From assembly GCA_015039465.1 (NCBI GenBank), contig MU130363.1:584319-596636 (forward strand): a DNA stretch of 12,318 nucleotides. Direction: 5' to 3'. Positions 1 to 8,019 of this stretch are shown here, in pieces. The DNA comes from Phlegmacium glaucopus. Lineage: Eukaryota; Basidiomycota; Agaricomycetes; Agaricales; Cortinariaceae. Under the pieces are notes generated by a model that made no database searches, was not told where the DNA came from, and saw nothing but the letters and a program-made list of their open reading frames with translations. The position numbers were made by a program, and so were the translations under genes. Numbering within the stretch: the stretch's first letter is position 1; the number at the start of each line of letters is the position of its first letter.

Positions 1-269
1 CAGAAATCATAAATCTCTGTGTTGCCAAAACAACTTGGCATAGCTCTTATGCTACCCGCTGGAGTAGGCCGAGGTGAGGTTAGCTAGTTCCAAGTATGTA
101 GCTGGCTCGGAAAGTGATGGTATTGCTAAGGATAGCTTGCTTAACTAATTATTCTAAACAGGTGATTACAACTATGGATCAGGTGATATAGCACATGATA
201 TCACGTGATTGTTAGGCAGCATCCGACATTCCACCGCATTCCAGCTGCTGAGAAACATGAGGAGAGGAT
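1..269. other. No recognised gene
   Basis: I see no convincing coding region, tRNA or RNA gene in this stretch. The only structure noted is a short inverted repeat, GTGATAT at 183-189 against ATATCAC at 198-204, followed by a CACGTGA word. It may be a remnant of the flank of the transposon downstream, but no matching end was found. Confidence 0.5.
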
Positions 270-494
270 ATGAGGGCTTGGCTTGCTGAAGAGGTTGGTT
301 GTGTATCAGAGGAAGAGCTTTGGGGTGAGGTGAAGAACAATTACACCATGAAGGATTTGGAGGAGTGGTTGGAGAAGAAGGATGGGAAGAAGGTAAAGGT
401 GGTCAAAAAAGGAGAGGCAAAATATATTGTGAAGGGAAAGGAGAAGAAGGAGGGATCAAAGGCAATGAAGAACAAAAAGAAATCTGCTGGGTAG
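270..494 (+). CDS. Small lysine-rich ORF, hypothetical
   Basis: An ATG-started ORF of 74 codons follows an in-frame stop at 258. The N-terminal half is acidic (SEEELWGEV, EEWLEKKDG) and the C-terminal half is strongly lysine-rich. I recognise no family. The sequence near its end, CTGGGTAGGT around 488-497, could be a 5' splice site, so this might be the first exon of a longer gene leading toward the transposase-like gene at 637. It could equally be chance coding potential in decayed repeat DNA. The only support is its length and its purine-rich, non-repetitive composition, so confidence is low. Confidence 0.22.
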   Translation: MRAWLAEEVGCVSEEELWGEVKNNYTMKDLEEWLEKKDGKKVKVVKKGEAKYIVKGKEKKEGSKAMKNKKKSAG

Positions 495-636
495 GTAATT
501 TCCCTTCTGTAAAATTTCAAATTTGTATCTGTATCTCTTCTACAATGTCTGAAATATTTGGTGTTTTATAAATAGGATCAACACTAGCATATCAACATCT
601 TGCCAAGCATACCTTGGCTTTTCAATAGTTTGGAAG

Positions 637-1065
637 ATGATTGTGTCTATGCCATTATTTGGTATCTTGATGGTTTTCCTGTTTTTCTGTCCTGGAGTTC
701 ATGCAGCAGGTCCTGAAAGTGCATTCCCAAACATCTCATTTGAAATCTTCAGTACTTTCATTGAAAGTACCTTTGGTCCAAAGATTTCATTGAGCACAGT
801 GCTAATGCTCTTGTTTACACTCAATGAGAACACTGATCTTCTGAACTTGCATGCACGCAGTCAGAATCCACAGTTTAACTATGAGCAAAAATGTAGCTCA
901 AGTACCTGGATGAATGCATTATCTCATGCTATTCAACGGAATACAATTGAGAAAAAGTTGAAATCACTATTCAAACAGAATGAAATGCCAGATGATTTAA
1001 CAGGATCAGAGGCCAGGGAACTAATGAGCATTAAATTGGATTCCTTCAAAATCTGTTGGGCTTAA
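637..1065 (+). pseudogene. N-terminal segment of the CxC5/CxC6 gene
   Basis: This frame-1 segment encodes a helical region (ISFEIFSTFIESTFGPKISLS) resembling the N-terminal part that precedes the CxC5 cluster in related proteins. The first 22 or so residues look like a secretory signal peptide (PLFGILMVFLFFCPGVHAA). They are encoded by a pyrimidine-rich tract ending TTCATGCAG at about 705, a good 3' splice acceptor, so they are more likely translated intron than a real leader. The frame closes with a TAA at 1063-1065, just past the frameshift. The conserved sequence continues in frame 3 as LGLNPFGPNG. Confidence 0.55.
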
Positions 1066-2096
1066 ATCCTTTTGGGCCTAATGGACAACCAATCAAAAGA
1101 CTCTGTCCTATTTCAAATGATGACATCCAACCAATTTTGGTTCTGTGCCCAAAGTCTTATGAATGCATGGATGGAGCATGTGAATCTCGCAGTTTGCTAG
1201 TGTTGACTCGTGCAAACCAAGTTCCTGAAGCAACATTGATTAAGGGCACTAAGATCTTTAAAAATGTTTCAGTGATGAGTGCATATTGCCCCAAATGCAA
1301 CACATCCTATTTTGTTGATCATGAAGCCTATGGCCCATCACACCAAAGGAAAAGAACATACCTCAATGATGCATGTTATATCAAAATTGGACAAAGTACC
1401 TATGTTGACCGAATTTTTTCAACTGCTGTTATAAATGGCACCTATAGCTTCCATGCATCAACTGCTGCATATGCAGAATTCTGGACCAATAGCTTTGGAA
1501 AAACTCATTCTGTCAAAGTTCCAAGACGCCAGATATGGCAAGCTTTCATCCAGGAATCAATTTGTAGTGTTTCTCATACATTGGGAATAACATTTGAGAC
1601 AAATGACAATCTTGCAATTGCTGAGTTGACAAATAAAGCATTTAGTTTGTTGGGTGAGAATGGAGGAATAAGGCTGTCTAATGGACATGCATGCTCAGAG
1701 TGTACTCAAGATTACAAAACCACTGCAGATTATACCCCACTAAATAATGATCCTGCTGCTGTACTTGGTGTTGATGACAACAGACTTGTTCCAGCCTTAG
1801 CTGATGAAAACCCAGTTAATCTAAATGTTCCTAACCAACCAATAAATGTTGCTTCCACTGTCACAAATTCTCCAGTTAAAATGATAGTCATGGATGGTAT
1901 TGTTATGGGGCCAGTTCATTGTGCTGCAGACAATTGTACTGCAGATCTTTTAAATGCCCGTGGAGAAGCATTTTGTGCCACACATGTCACTGAATTTGCA
2001 AATCGGTGCCGTGTTGTTGGTTGCAGGAATGTAAAAGTGCAAGGTACCCAGGCATGTCCTCAACATCAGCAGGATTGGTCTCACCATCGTCAGTTA
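1056..2096 (+). pseudogene. CxC5 and CxC6 cysteine-cluster segment
   Basis: Numbering from 1056, the CxC5 part runs from about residue 15 to 225. It carries LCPKSYECMDGAC near 30-43, AYCPKCNTSYF near 75-90 and HACSEC near 214-219, which together look like a zinc-binding fold. The CxC6 part covers about residues 288-340, with C289, C294, an FCATH motif, CRVVGC and ACPQH ending near 337: a compact second zinc cluster. Such clusters probably bind transposon ends or nucleic acid, which is inference. The segment opens with TTG, not ATG, so it is a continuation of the upstream segment and not a separate gene. It ends at the in-frame TGA 2097-2099. Confidence 0.72.
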
Positions 2097-2099
2097 TGA

Positions 2100-2822
2100 A
2101 CAAAATCAACCTTGGCAGGTGTTCATAGAATGTTGAATCATCAAAATGAGAATCTTGCCTGGAATCAAAATGTTGAACGAGATATACAGCCACATGATGA
2201 AGAGGCACCTGAAACTCAACACAAAAATTATTTTAGCCCAGCTCGATTTTATTGTGTTGAAACAATTTGTGCTCCATGTGGTGTGGTCATTGCATGGACA
2301 AAGTTTGCAAAATCAGAATCACCGACAAAGATTTTGAAATTTCTCAAAGATACATATCCTAGAAAGGAAACAAGACCAGATTATATATGCATTGACAAAG
2401 CATGTCTGGTTCTTCGGACAAGTCTAATTAATGGATCATGGGAGGAGTGGAAAGATACAAGCCGCCTCATTGTTGATGCATATCATTATACCAATCATCG
2501 AGTGGGAGATTTTTTATGCCGCAAGTACTGTAATCCAGCACCACTTGATGGATCTGCACCAAATCTGGTTATTGAGGCAGAAACTGATAGTGGGGTGAAG
2601 TATTTGAAGCGTGCATTTAATACACAGGCATGTGAACAACTAAATGGATGGCTTGGTGGATTTGACTCTATTTTGAAGCAAATGACACAAACCAACTTTG
2701 ATTGGTTCTTGCATGTCATGTTGTTCTGTTATACACAGCAGGTTGTTAACAAACAAGCAGAAAATGATAAAGAGGATGGTGATGAGGATGATGATGACCC
2801 TGAATATGAAACTATTGATTAA
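2100..2822 (+). pseudogene. KDZ-like catalytic (RNase H-fold) segment
   Basis: This segment is in the same frame as the CxC clusters, directly after the single TGA. It runs through RMLNHQNENLAW, the block FYCVETICAPCGVVIAWTKF, then DYICIDKACLVL with an acidic residue at codon 2394, RLIVDAYHYTNHR with one at codon 2475, and NTQACEQLNGWLGGF with a glutamate at codon 2634. These acids in predicted beta-strand or helix contexts are candidates for the DDE-type catalytic residues, but I cannot confirm the triad without an alignment. The end is acidic and low complexity and the stop is TAA at 2820-2822. The TTG at 2112 is not a real start. I see no conserved C-terminal piece missing. Confidence 0.68.
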
Positions 2823-2894
2823 AGTAGTTGAAAGTCTTTTGTAATATAGCCAACTCATCAAATGTTTTGTGTGAAATTGAAAATTGAAATCAGC

Positions 2895-3090
2895 ATGGCT
2901 TTAGCTGTATACCACCTGGATTCCATGTGGATTCCATGTGGATTCCATGTAATCATGTGGAATCCATGTGGATTCCATCACCATTCCATGTGGATTCCAT
3001 ATGAGGCCAAACATATTCCACATGGAATCCATGGAATATTTCCATTCCATGTGGATTCCACATGGAATATGGGGGGAGAGTAAAGTATTG
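2895..3090. repeat. E1: 11-bp array element with ATTCCATGTGG words
   Basis: Three perfect tandem copies of GGATTCCATGT sit at 2918-2928, 2929-2939 and 2940-2950. Copies in both orientations follow up to about 3068. The right end, read on the minus strand, is ACTTTACTCTCCCCCC (3071-3086), which matches the terminal sequence of the elements at 8019 and 10527. The left end, GGCTTTAGCTGTATACCACC at 2898-2917, is a much weaker match to the same end. No target duplication was found. The element lies between the KDZ-like gene and the Harbinger remnant. Coding potential here is only repeat translation. Confidence 0.6.
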
Positions 3091-3260
3091 GCCATGAGGC
3101 TCCTATCACAATGGTGGAAGAGGAAAATACAGAGGCTGGTATGAAACGTGATCATATTGCACAAGAGATGTGGGATGACTATTTGCAGGTATTGCATGAT
3201 AGAGGGCTTGACATTTCCAATGACCTTGAAGATGATGATTTTGATGATGATGATTTATAG
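3087..3260 (+). pseudogene. C-terminal remnant of a PIF/Harbinger-type transposase (probable)
   Basis: An open frame of 57 codons runs from the right edge of the repeat element to TAG at 3258-3260. It contains MVEEENTEAGMKRDHIAQEM followed by WDDYLQVLHDRGLDI and an Asp/Glu tail. The pattern R-D-x-I-A-x-x-M-W-x-D-Y near the end resembles the C-terminus of fungal DDE_Tnp_4 (PIF/Harbinger) transposases as I recall them. Its convergent position to a Myb/SANT gene supports this, because the two genes are typically paired. The catalytic part is absent: upstream is the E1 repeat and then the unrelated CxC gene. The call is an inference from a short tail. Confidence 0.42.
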
Positions 3261-4155
3261 TCTCTTACAATATATGTAGTACCCAGTCTATTCCAATAAC
3301 AATATCATTGGTACAAACATAGGAATGGGATAAAACATATAACACCTATTGAAAATACAGACAGTCATTGCAGGAAATACAGTATCATACATCTAAACAG
3401 CCACCGTCCTCAAGCTAACACTGAGCGAAGCCATGCCTGACAAACATCATCATCAGTCAGATCAAGGTACGTCTGTGCAGCAACAATGTCACGTTGGAAC
3501 AGCCCAATCAATCTAACCTTTTCATCCAGTGATAGATTGTCGCTGATATCCTGCATGTGCGCTATGGCTAGACTACATTGTGAGGCTGTGGTATTTTCAG
3601 GTGTTGTCATAGATTTTTCAAAAACATCGGTTAGGTGGCCAATTTGAGCTTGCATTGCTACCATAGCTGCAGCAGGGGAGACTTTAGCAGCAGAAGAAGA
3701 AGAGGCATGATGAATTGCGCTATGTGAGCATGACCCAGATGCTCCTGCAGATCATTGTTTCTTAGCGGAGTGATTGGATGGCATGGCAGGAGTAGTGATA
3801 TTTGTGGATGAAGTATGATAAGGATGCTCTGATGTTAGAGACATGGTAGTTTGCCAGAATTAGTAGGAGGTGGAGCGGGATCTTGACTCTTATCGGTATC
3901 CATTGGAGCTACATTCTCGGCAGTGCCTTGGTTACAAGTATCCCCCATTGTATGCCCACCAACCTGCACTATAGGATGAGAAACTAATGTTGCTGAACCC
4001 TCAACAGTATCATCATCAGGTTCATTGGAGGTTGATGCAGGTGAAGCAAGAGTGGGGCGATGGATATGTGTCCCACGTGCAGCTGTTGAGAAGAGAATGT
4101 TCTGCATTATGTCGTGGTGTGCCCACCCTTTGTTTCTAAATGGCTTGAGTTCTGT

Positions 4156-4217
4156 CTAAGAACATGAAGTATTTATTAGATGAAAATGTATATGGGTGGA
4201 TGATGGTTATAACGTAC
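4156..4217 (-). other. Intron 2 of the Myb/SANT-like gene, 62 bp
   Basis: On the minus strand the donor GTACGT follows the codons for DLVAKK, a CTAAT-like branch site lies near the end, and the acceptor is TTCTTAG before TELKPFRNKGW. Splicing keeps the frame and rebuilds the conserved KPFRNKGW block. Confidence 0.7.
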
Positions 4218-4349
4218 CTTTTTTGCGACAAGATCATTCCAAACTACTGCCTCAGTTTCAGTTTGTATGTTAGCACCCATTTCCTTAGGATCAAAGAAGA
4301 GCCCAGATGCTGTACGATAGAACTCGATTGACGTATAGATGTTCTTCAG

Positions 4350-4401
4350 CTGGAAGGATAGTGAGTCAGTAACAGGCAGTTGGCAAGGGCTTGCTACTCA
4401 C
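4350..4401 (-). other. Intron 1 of the Myb/SANT-like gene, 52 bp
   Basis: On the minus strand the donor is GTGAGT, directly after the codons for KWSS, and the acceptor is TTCCAG just before LKNIYTSIEFY. Removing it joins the frames in phase 0. The apparent C-terminus SSKPLPTACY is translation of this intron. Confidence 0.7.
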
Positions 4402-4782
4402 ACTGCTCCATTTGGTCTGACACATTTTTGATGTTTTTGGTGGCCCCTTGGTTAGGAGATGACTGATTATATTGGGTGCATTGGACCATACAGGTTTCTT
4501 GAAGTTCCCAATGCCTTCCGTCTCATATTTTCGACCATCAAGATATAAAAGTAGCGCTGTTGTCTCTTCCTCATTCCACTGAGCCTTGGAGTTGGAGTTT
4601 GAAGTCATGAGAACTGCAGAATATTGTGCACACAATGTAGTAATAGTGAGGGCACCTGCCCATGCATGATGAAGGAATTCATGATGATTTAATTGATCTG
4701 CCATTGATGAAGATAAACACAATGCATAAAATTAAAGTTCCGAGTCAATGTTGGCTCGGCAGTGTTGGCAGGGCACATAAAA

Positions 4783-5360
4783 TAGGTCCACACTCCGTAT
4801 CCGAACAGGCTCTAACCGTATTAGAAAATTTTTGAGGCTGACGGTACGGACGGGCATCAATATGGCCGTAAAATGGTATTATACGGTTACGGCTCCTACA
4901 GACTTGGATTGCATATAGTAAATACCCTGAATTGACCCTGAACCAAGCCTGAGTAATTGAAAGCCCTGTACTGAGGAAATCACAAGAGAAGTGAGGCCTT
5001 GGAGGGCCTCGAGGGTTGCATTAATAGTACCCAAGGCAAATATTTCAACTCCAAGAGGAGGATATCCACCGGAAGTGAGGCATGCTTAGTCCAGATTTCA
5101 TCAGTGGAGATATAACTTTGAGTCATAACTTTCTTATAAGTCAAATGCTACACACATTGGGGGTGGGTAGGAGGTTAATTCTCAAGTAACTCGACGGCCG
5201 TATATACGGCCGTCGCCACCGTATCCGACAGTTGTTGATGGCCTCCAACCGTACCGTCAACCGTACCGCCAATCCATTCTTCAAAAACTGACGGTACGGG
5301 TATGGTTACCGTAATACGGGTGCCGTACAACCATCAATACAGTAATGGTGTGCAGCCCTA
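4783..5360. repeat. CGGTACGG-rich non-autonomous element, possibly hAT-like
   Basis: Two clusters, at 4790-4915 and 5190-5340, are packed with CCGTA, ACGGTACGG and CCGTACCG words in both orientations, with CTGACGGTACGG repeated directly. The outer edges can be read as imperfect inverted repeats: TAGGTCCACACTCC at 4783-4796 against TAGGGCTGCACACC read from 5360 inward, matching at 10 of 14 positions. Subterminal short words in both orientations and a TAGGGCTG-type end resemble hAT elements. The flanking octamers do not match, so the borders are tentative. The middle (4916-5189) has no ORF. It is CpG-rich, unlike the surrounding decayed genes. Confidence 0.4.
5192..5215. repeat. 24-bp perfect palindrome
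   Basis: The half-site CGACGGCCGTAT is followed without a spacer by its exact reverse complement. The palindrome sits at the inner edge of the right-hand CGGTACGG cluster and is the longest perfect palindrome I noticed in the window. It could be a dimeric protein site within the element or simply two inverted repeat words meeting head to head. Confidence 0.85.
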
Positions 5361-5831
5361 TGAGAGTCCAGCCGGCGTGTAGTACCTGTAATATTCTATT
5401 TGTATGGGAAAGGGTCGTTTTCAGCGGTGAGATGATAGAGGGCGGTGAGGAGTAGATATTAGGTTTAGTACCTTTGGCATCAGCAAAATCAGGAAATTCC
5501 CATAGCTTGTCACAGTCACATCACCAAAATTATAGTTTGTTATAGTGCCTTATAGTGCCCATAGTGTCCATGTTGCGCTCGCTAGCACTGTCCAGCACTG
5601 TCCCAAATGCAGAGTTCACTATATCACATTGTAGAGCACTGCAAGGGATCCATTACTACTATCATGCATTATGAATCCCAGGCTATCCGGTAGATATCCT
5701 TAATATGAATTCTAATAGTCATGATTTTCAAATATATTTCATTCAAACTACATTGTAATATGAGAGCGAACAAACAGCCAGATACATGTATCTAATGAAA
5801 TGAATTTTAATAAGGAAAGCTAGAAGTAAAG
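5361..5831. repeat. No gene; decamer repeats near 5540-5603
   Basis: No coding region is recognised between the CGG-rich element and the 3' end of the Plavaka gene. The block 5540-5603 holds near-identical decamers: TTATAGTGCC twice, then CATAGTGTCC, then after a short spacer AGCACTGTCC twice (5584-5603). AGTGC and GCACT are inverse forms, so the word occurs in both orientations. By position this could be the subterminal repeat region of the Plavaka element, which would fit CACTA-type transposons, but no matching copy was found on the other side of the gene. Confidence 0.45.
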
Positions 5832-6217
5832 CTAAGAAAGAGATAGATAAAGTTCCTTGTCAAAGTACTTATTCAACCGGAATTCTGAACAGCATGTAGA
5901 GGAATTATACTTGGTGAGGCGGCGATCAGCTACATTTCCAAAACAAGGAGTCAGGTCAACAGGTGCTCTTACTCGCTGCAAAGGAAGTATGTCGCCAATG
6001 AGTTCGCCATTGGCTCACCTTGCCTGTTTGAGAATATATAATGATGATTTTGCCTCAGGGTAAGGTCCTCAAGCTGTGGATAAACCTGAAATGTTTTTGT
6101 TGATCTGGGGTACAATATCAAAACAACGTGCATATGTAAGGAAACAATCTCCATGAAAGAGGGATCTTGTGCATTGAATCATATGGAAGATGAGACATAA
6201 TTCCGCGACTTGATGAC

Positions 6218-6280
6218 CTTGAAAGATTGGAGGTTAGCAGGATATTCAACCAATGAACCAGAAATCTATGATATCCATAC
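6218..6280 (-). other. Plavaka intron 3, 63 bp
   Basis: The donor GTATGG follows the codons for HSRLE, a GCTAACC branch site lies near the end, and the acceptor is TTTCAAG before GTCATCAAGTCG. The join gives SRLEGHQVAELCLIF, matching the family. The apparent ending MDIIDFWFIG is intron translation. Confidence 0.7.
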
Positions 6281-8010
6281 CTTCAAGGCGGCTATGTGGC
6301 CATTCAAAATCTGGATCCAGATTGATGATGACTGGATTGTAGCGCCCCAACTCCCATTCACCAGATGGAGGACATGCATTTACAGTCTTGGATGGGAGAG
6401 TTTCATGTGGAAAATGATATGCTATATTTTGTAAATGAAGTTTCTTCCACACCTGTAAATGTGTGAATGGTAATTGAGATCCTTGAGATGCAGAGCGGCG
6501 GCCACCAAGGACTCTGATATATCCATTGTTAGCATTAGCGATACATTGTATGTAGTCGGAGAGTGCTTCATGTAAATCTGGAATGTTGAACAAAAGTAGC
6601 TATGTCATTGATAGGCTTATTAACTGATGGATTGCAGTTGAGATGGAAGGCTGCTTGAGGTGAGGAAAATGTATGTGGTTGTGCTTGTGGTACTTGGCCA
6701 GACGGAGGATTTTTTTTGAGGTTAGCAGCTTTGGCAAAATAATCAACGTGAGAGGGCAAGGACTTGCCTGAGAGAGCTGATACAGGATTTATTTGATTAA
6801 CAAGGTTAGCCGTTGTCTCAATAGTTGAGCCATCGCTCGCAACACTTGCACAGTTGCTATTGTCTTCTTCTGAAGAGCCATTTGTAGAAAACCTTGTGCA
6901 AAAGTCTACTTTGGCATCATGAACTGCTGTAAAAAGGTCAAATCACTGACATTTCTCTATGTGATCAAGATGTTGACAAATTTGGGACTCAAATTTTTGG
7001 TTATTGGAGAAATCTGAAGGATCTTTTATCACTTCAATGTGAGCATGTTCCGTTCCATCTGCTGACCATTGGAGTGCAATACTGTTTGCGTGAATACTTG
7101 GAATGACACTCTGTAGAAATTCCAGTTTTGGAATATACCAGTTATCAATAACATGGTTTTTCCCCTGTTGAGCCCCCGCAGCAATGATCAAATCCTTGTG
7201 AGTATGAAATTCTTTTGGTGCTGCATCAATATTTGTGCACATTGGTTCATCAATCTGCATAGATTGAGCCAAGTAATGGAAGTCCATCAGAGATGGGATG
7301 GCAATGAGGAAGTCTGGTGGAACAGCATCTGCAATCACAGCAACAATGTAGTGCTGGATCTCTCGGTGCTCACAACCAGTAACCTGTTTGAGAGACAATA
7401 TGCCTTCTTTGAACTGTTGGAATCCCACATGCTGATGAAGGACAGAGAAACAAAAGTCAAGCTCAGTGGCACCAACAGTGTTTATGCACCATTTGGCATC
7501 ATGGTCCCAAAATGCTTTATGCCAGTGATGCAGCGGTTCTGGTGTTAAGAATATGGATGGATCGGACATAGGCCAATTCACCCAAAATGGTCGATGAATT
7601 CCATTCAAATGGAACTGTGAAGCTGCCTTAAAATAAGCTTCCAGATCTCATGGATCAGCTTTTCCTCCACCACATGAAGTTGTGCGAGCGTTGTTGATGC
7701 CGTGCGTGGTTCATGCCGGAAATTGTCTCCCAGTTGTTTATATGAAGCCATTGTAACCGAAGAAGTCCTCCCTGCAATGCCAGCAATAAGGGTGGATTCT
7801 GGAGTGTTGATGATATATGCGGCTAGAGGGGTAAAGCAGAACCGACACCATCCAAGTGGGTCAGACATCATGATTCCTATACTGGCAGTGGTTTTCAACA
7901 GTTGAAGAACAAAGTCGAGGCATTCATGTACCAGCCTATCTCCCAGCAAGCCATATAGACACTTTTTATGATGAATAAATGATGGTACCGGTAGCAATGC
8001 TAAAAGAAGG

Positions 8011-8019
8011 AAAGCATGG
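8011..8019. repeat. Left target-site duplication of E2 (AAAGCATGG)
   Basis: An identical copy lies at 8556-8564, immediately beyond the right end. In the minus-strand Plavaka frame it belongs to the codons for N-H-A-F of the conserved NHAFLLLALLPVP block. Confidence 0.9.

Larger units (their letters stand above)
637..2822 (+). pseudogene. CxC5/CxC6 cysteine-cluster KDZ-like transposase gene, broken
   Basis: Three consecutive open stretches form one gene of about 730 codons. It has a helical N-terminal region, a CxC5-type cysteine cluster, a CxC6-type cysteine cluster, then an RNase H-like region ending in an acidic tail (EDGDEDDDDPEYETID). These clusters are named for their association with Kyakuja-Dileera-Zisupton (KDZ) transposases of mushrooms, so the product was presumably a nuclear DNA transposase or a protein mobilised with one. 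Two lesions break it: a one-base frameshift at about 1055-1057, where loss of one T from a T run would account for the change from frame 1 to frame 3, and an in-frame TGA at 2097-2099. The rest is well preserved, so inactivation looks recent. The true start is uncertain: the first ATG at 637 lies in what may be an intron end. Family assignment is from recalled motifs and is fairly firm for CxC5/CxC6. Confidence 0.75.
3410..4722 (-). pseudogene. Myb/SANT-like DNA-binding protein gene of a PIF/Harbinger element, broken
   Basis: The gene has three exons on the minus strand: exon 1 from 4722 (or, more likely, the ATG at 4608) to 4402, exon 2 at 4349-4218 and exon 3 from 4155. Exon 1-2 encode a Myb/SANT-like domain with spaced tryptophans (AQWNEEETTALLLYL, KKPVWSNAPNII, QTKWSS), then FDPKEMGANIQTETEAVVWN. 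Exon 3 begins with KPFRNKGWAHHDIMQNILF, a low-complexity Ser/Thr/Pro linker, and a C-terminal helical region (LTDVFEKSM, LSLDEKVRLIGLFQRDI, CQAWLRSVLA) ending at 3410. Such proteins are the DNA-binding partner of Harbinger transposases. Two lesions occur: a frameshift near 3840-3850, where one frame stops at 3835-3837, and a TGA at 3752-3754. Homologous sequence resumes after both. The splice sites are clean. Confidence 0.68.

Noticed and set aside
1056..2112. Separate genes starting at 1056 and 2112
   Set aside because: Both begin with TTG, follow a frameshift or stop inside conserved sequence, and continue the same domain order, so they are segments of one broken gene.
2887..3098. Target duplication around E1
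   Set aside because: The octamers expected by analogy with E2 (AAATCAGC on the left, GCCATGAG on the right) do not match, and the left end is diverged.
2862..3197. ORFs over the ATTCCATGTGG array on both strands
   Set aside because: The proteins are repeats of WIPCGFH or HGIHME, direct translation of the 11-bp words.
7153..7548. Plus-strand 131-codon ORF
   Set aside because: It lies wholly antisense to well-conserved Plavaka coding sequence and shows no recognisable features of its own.
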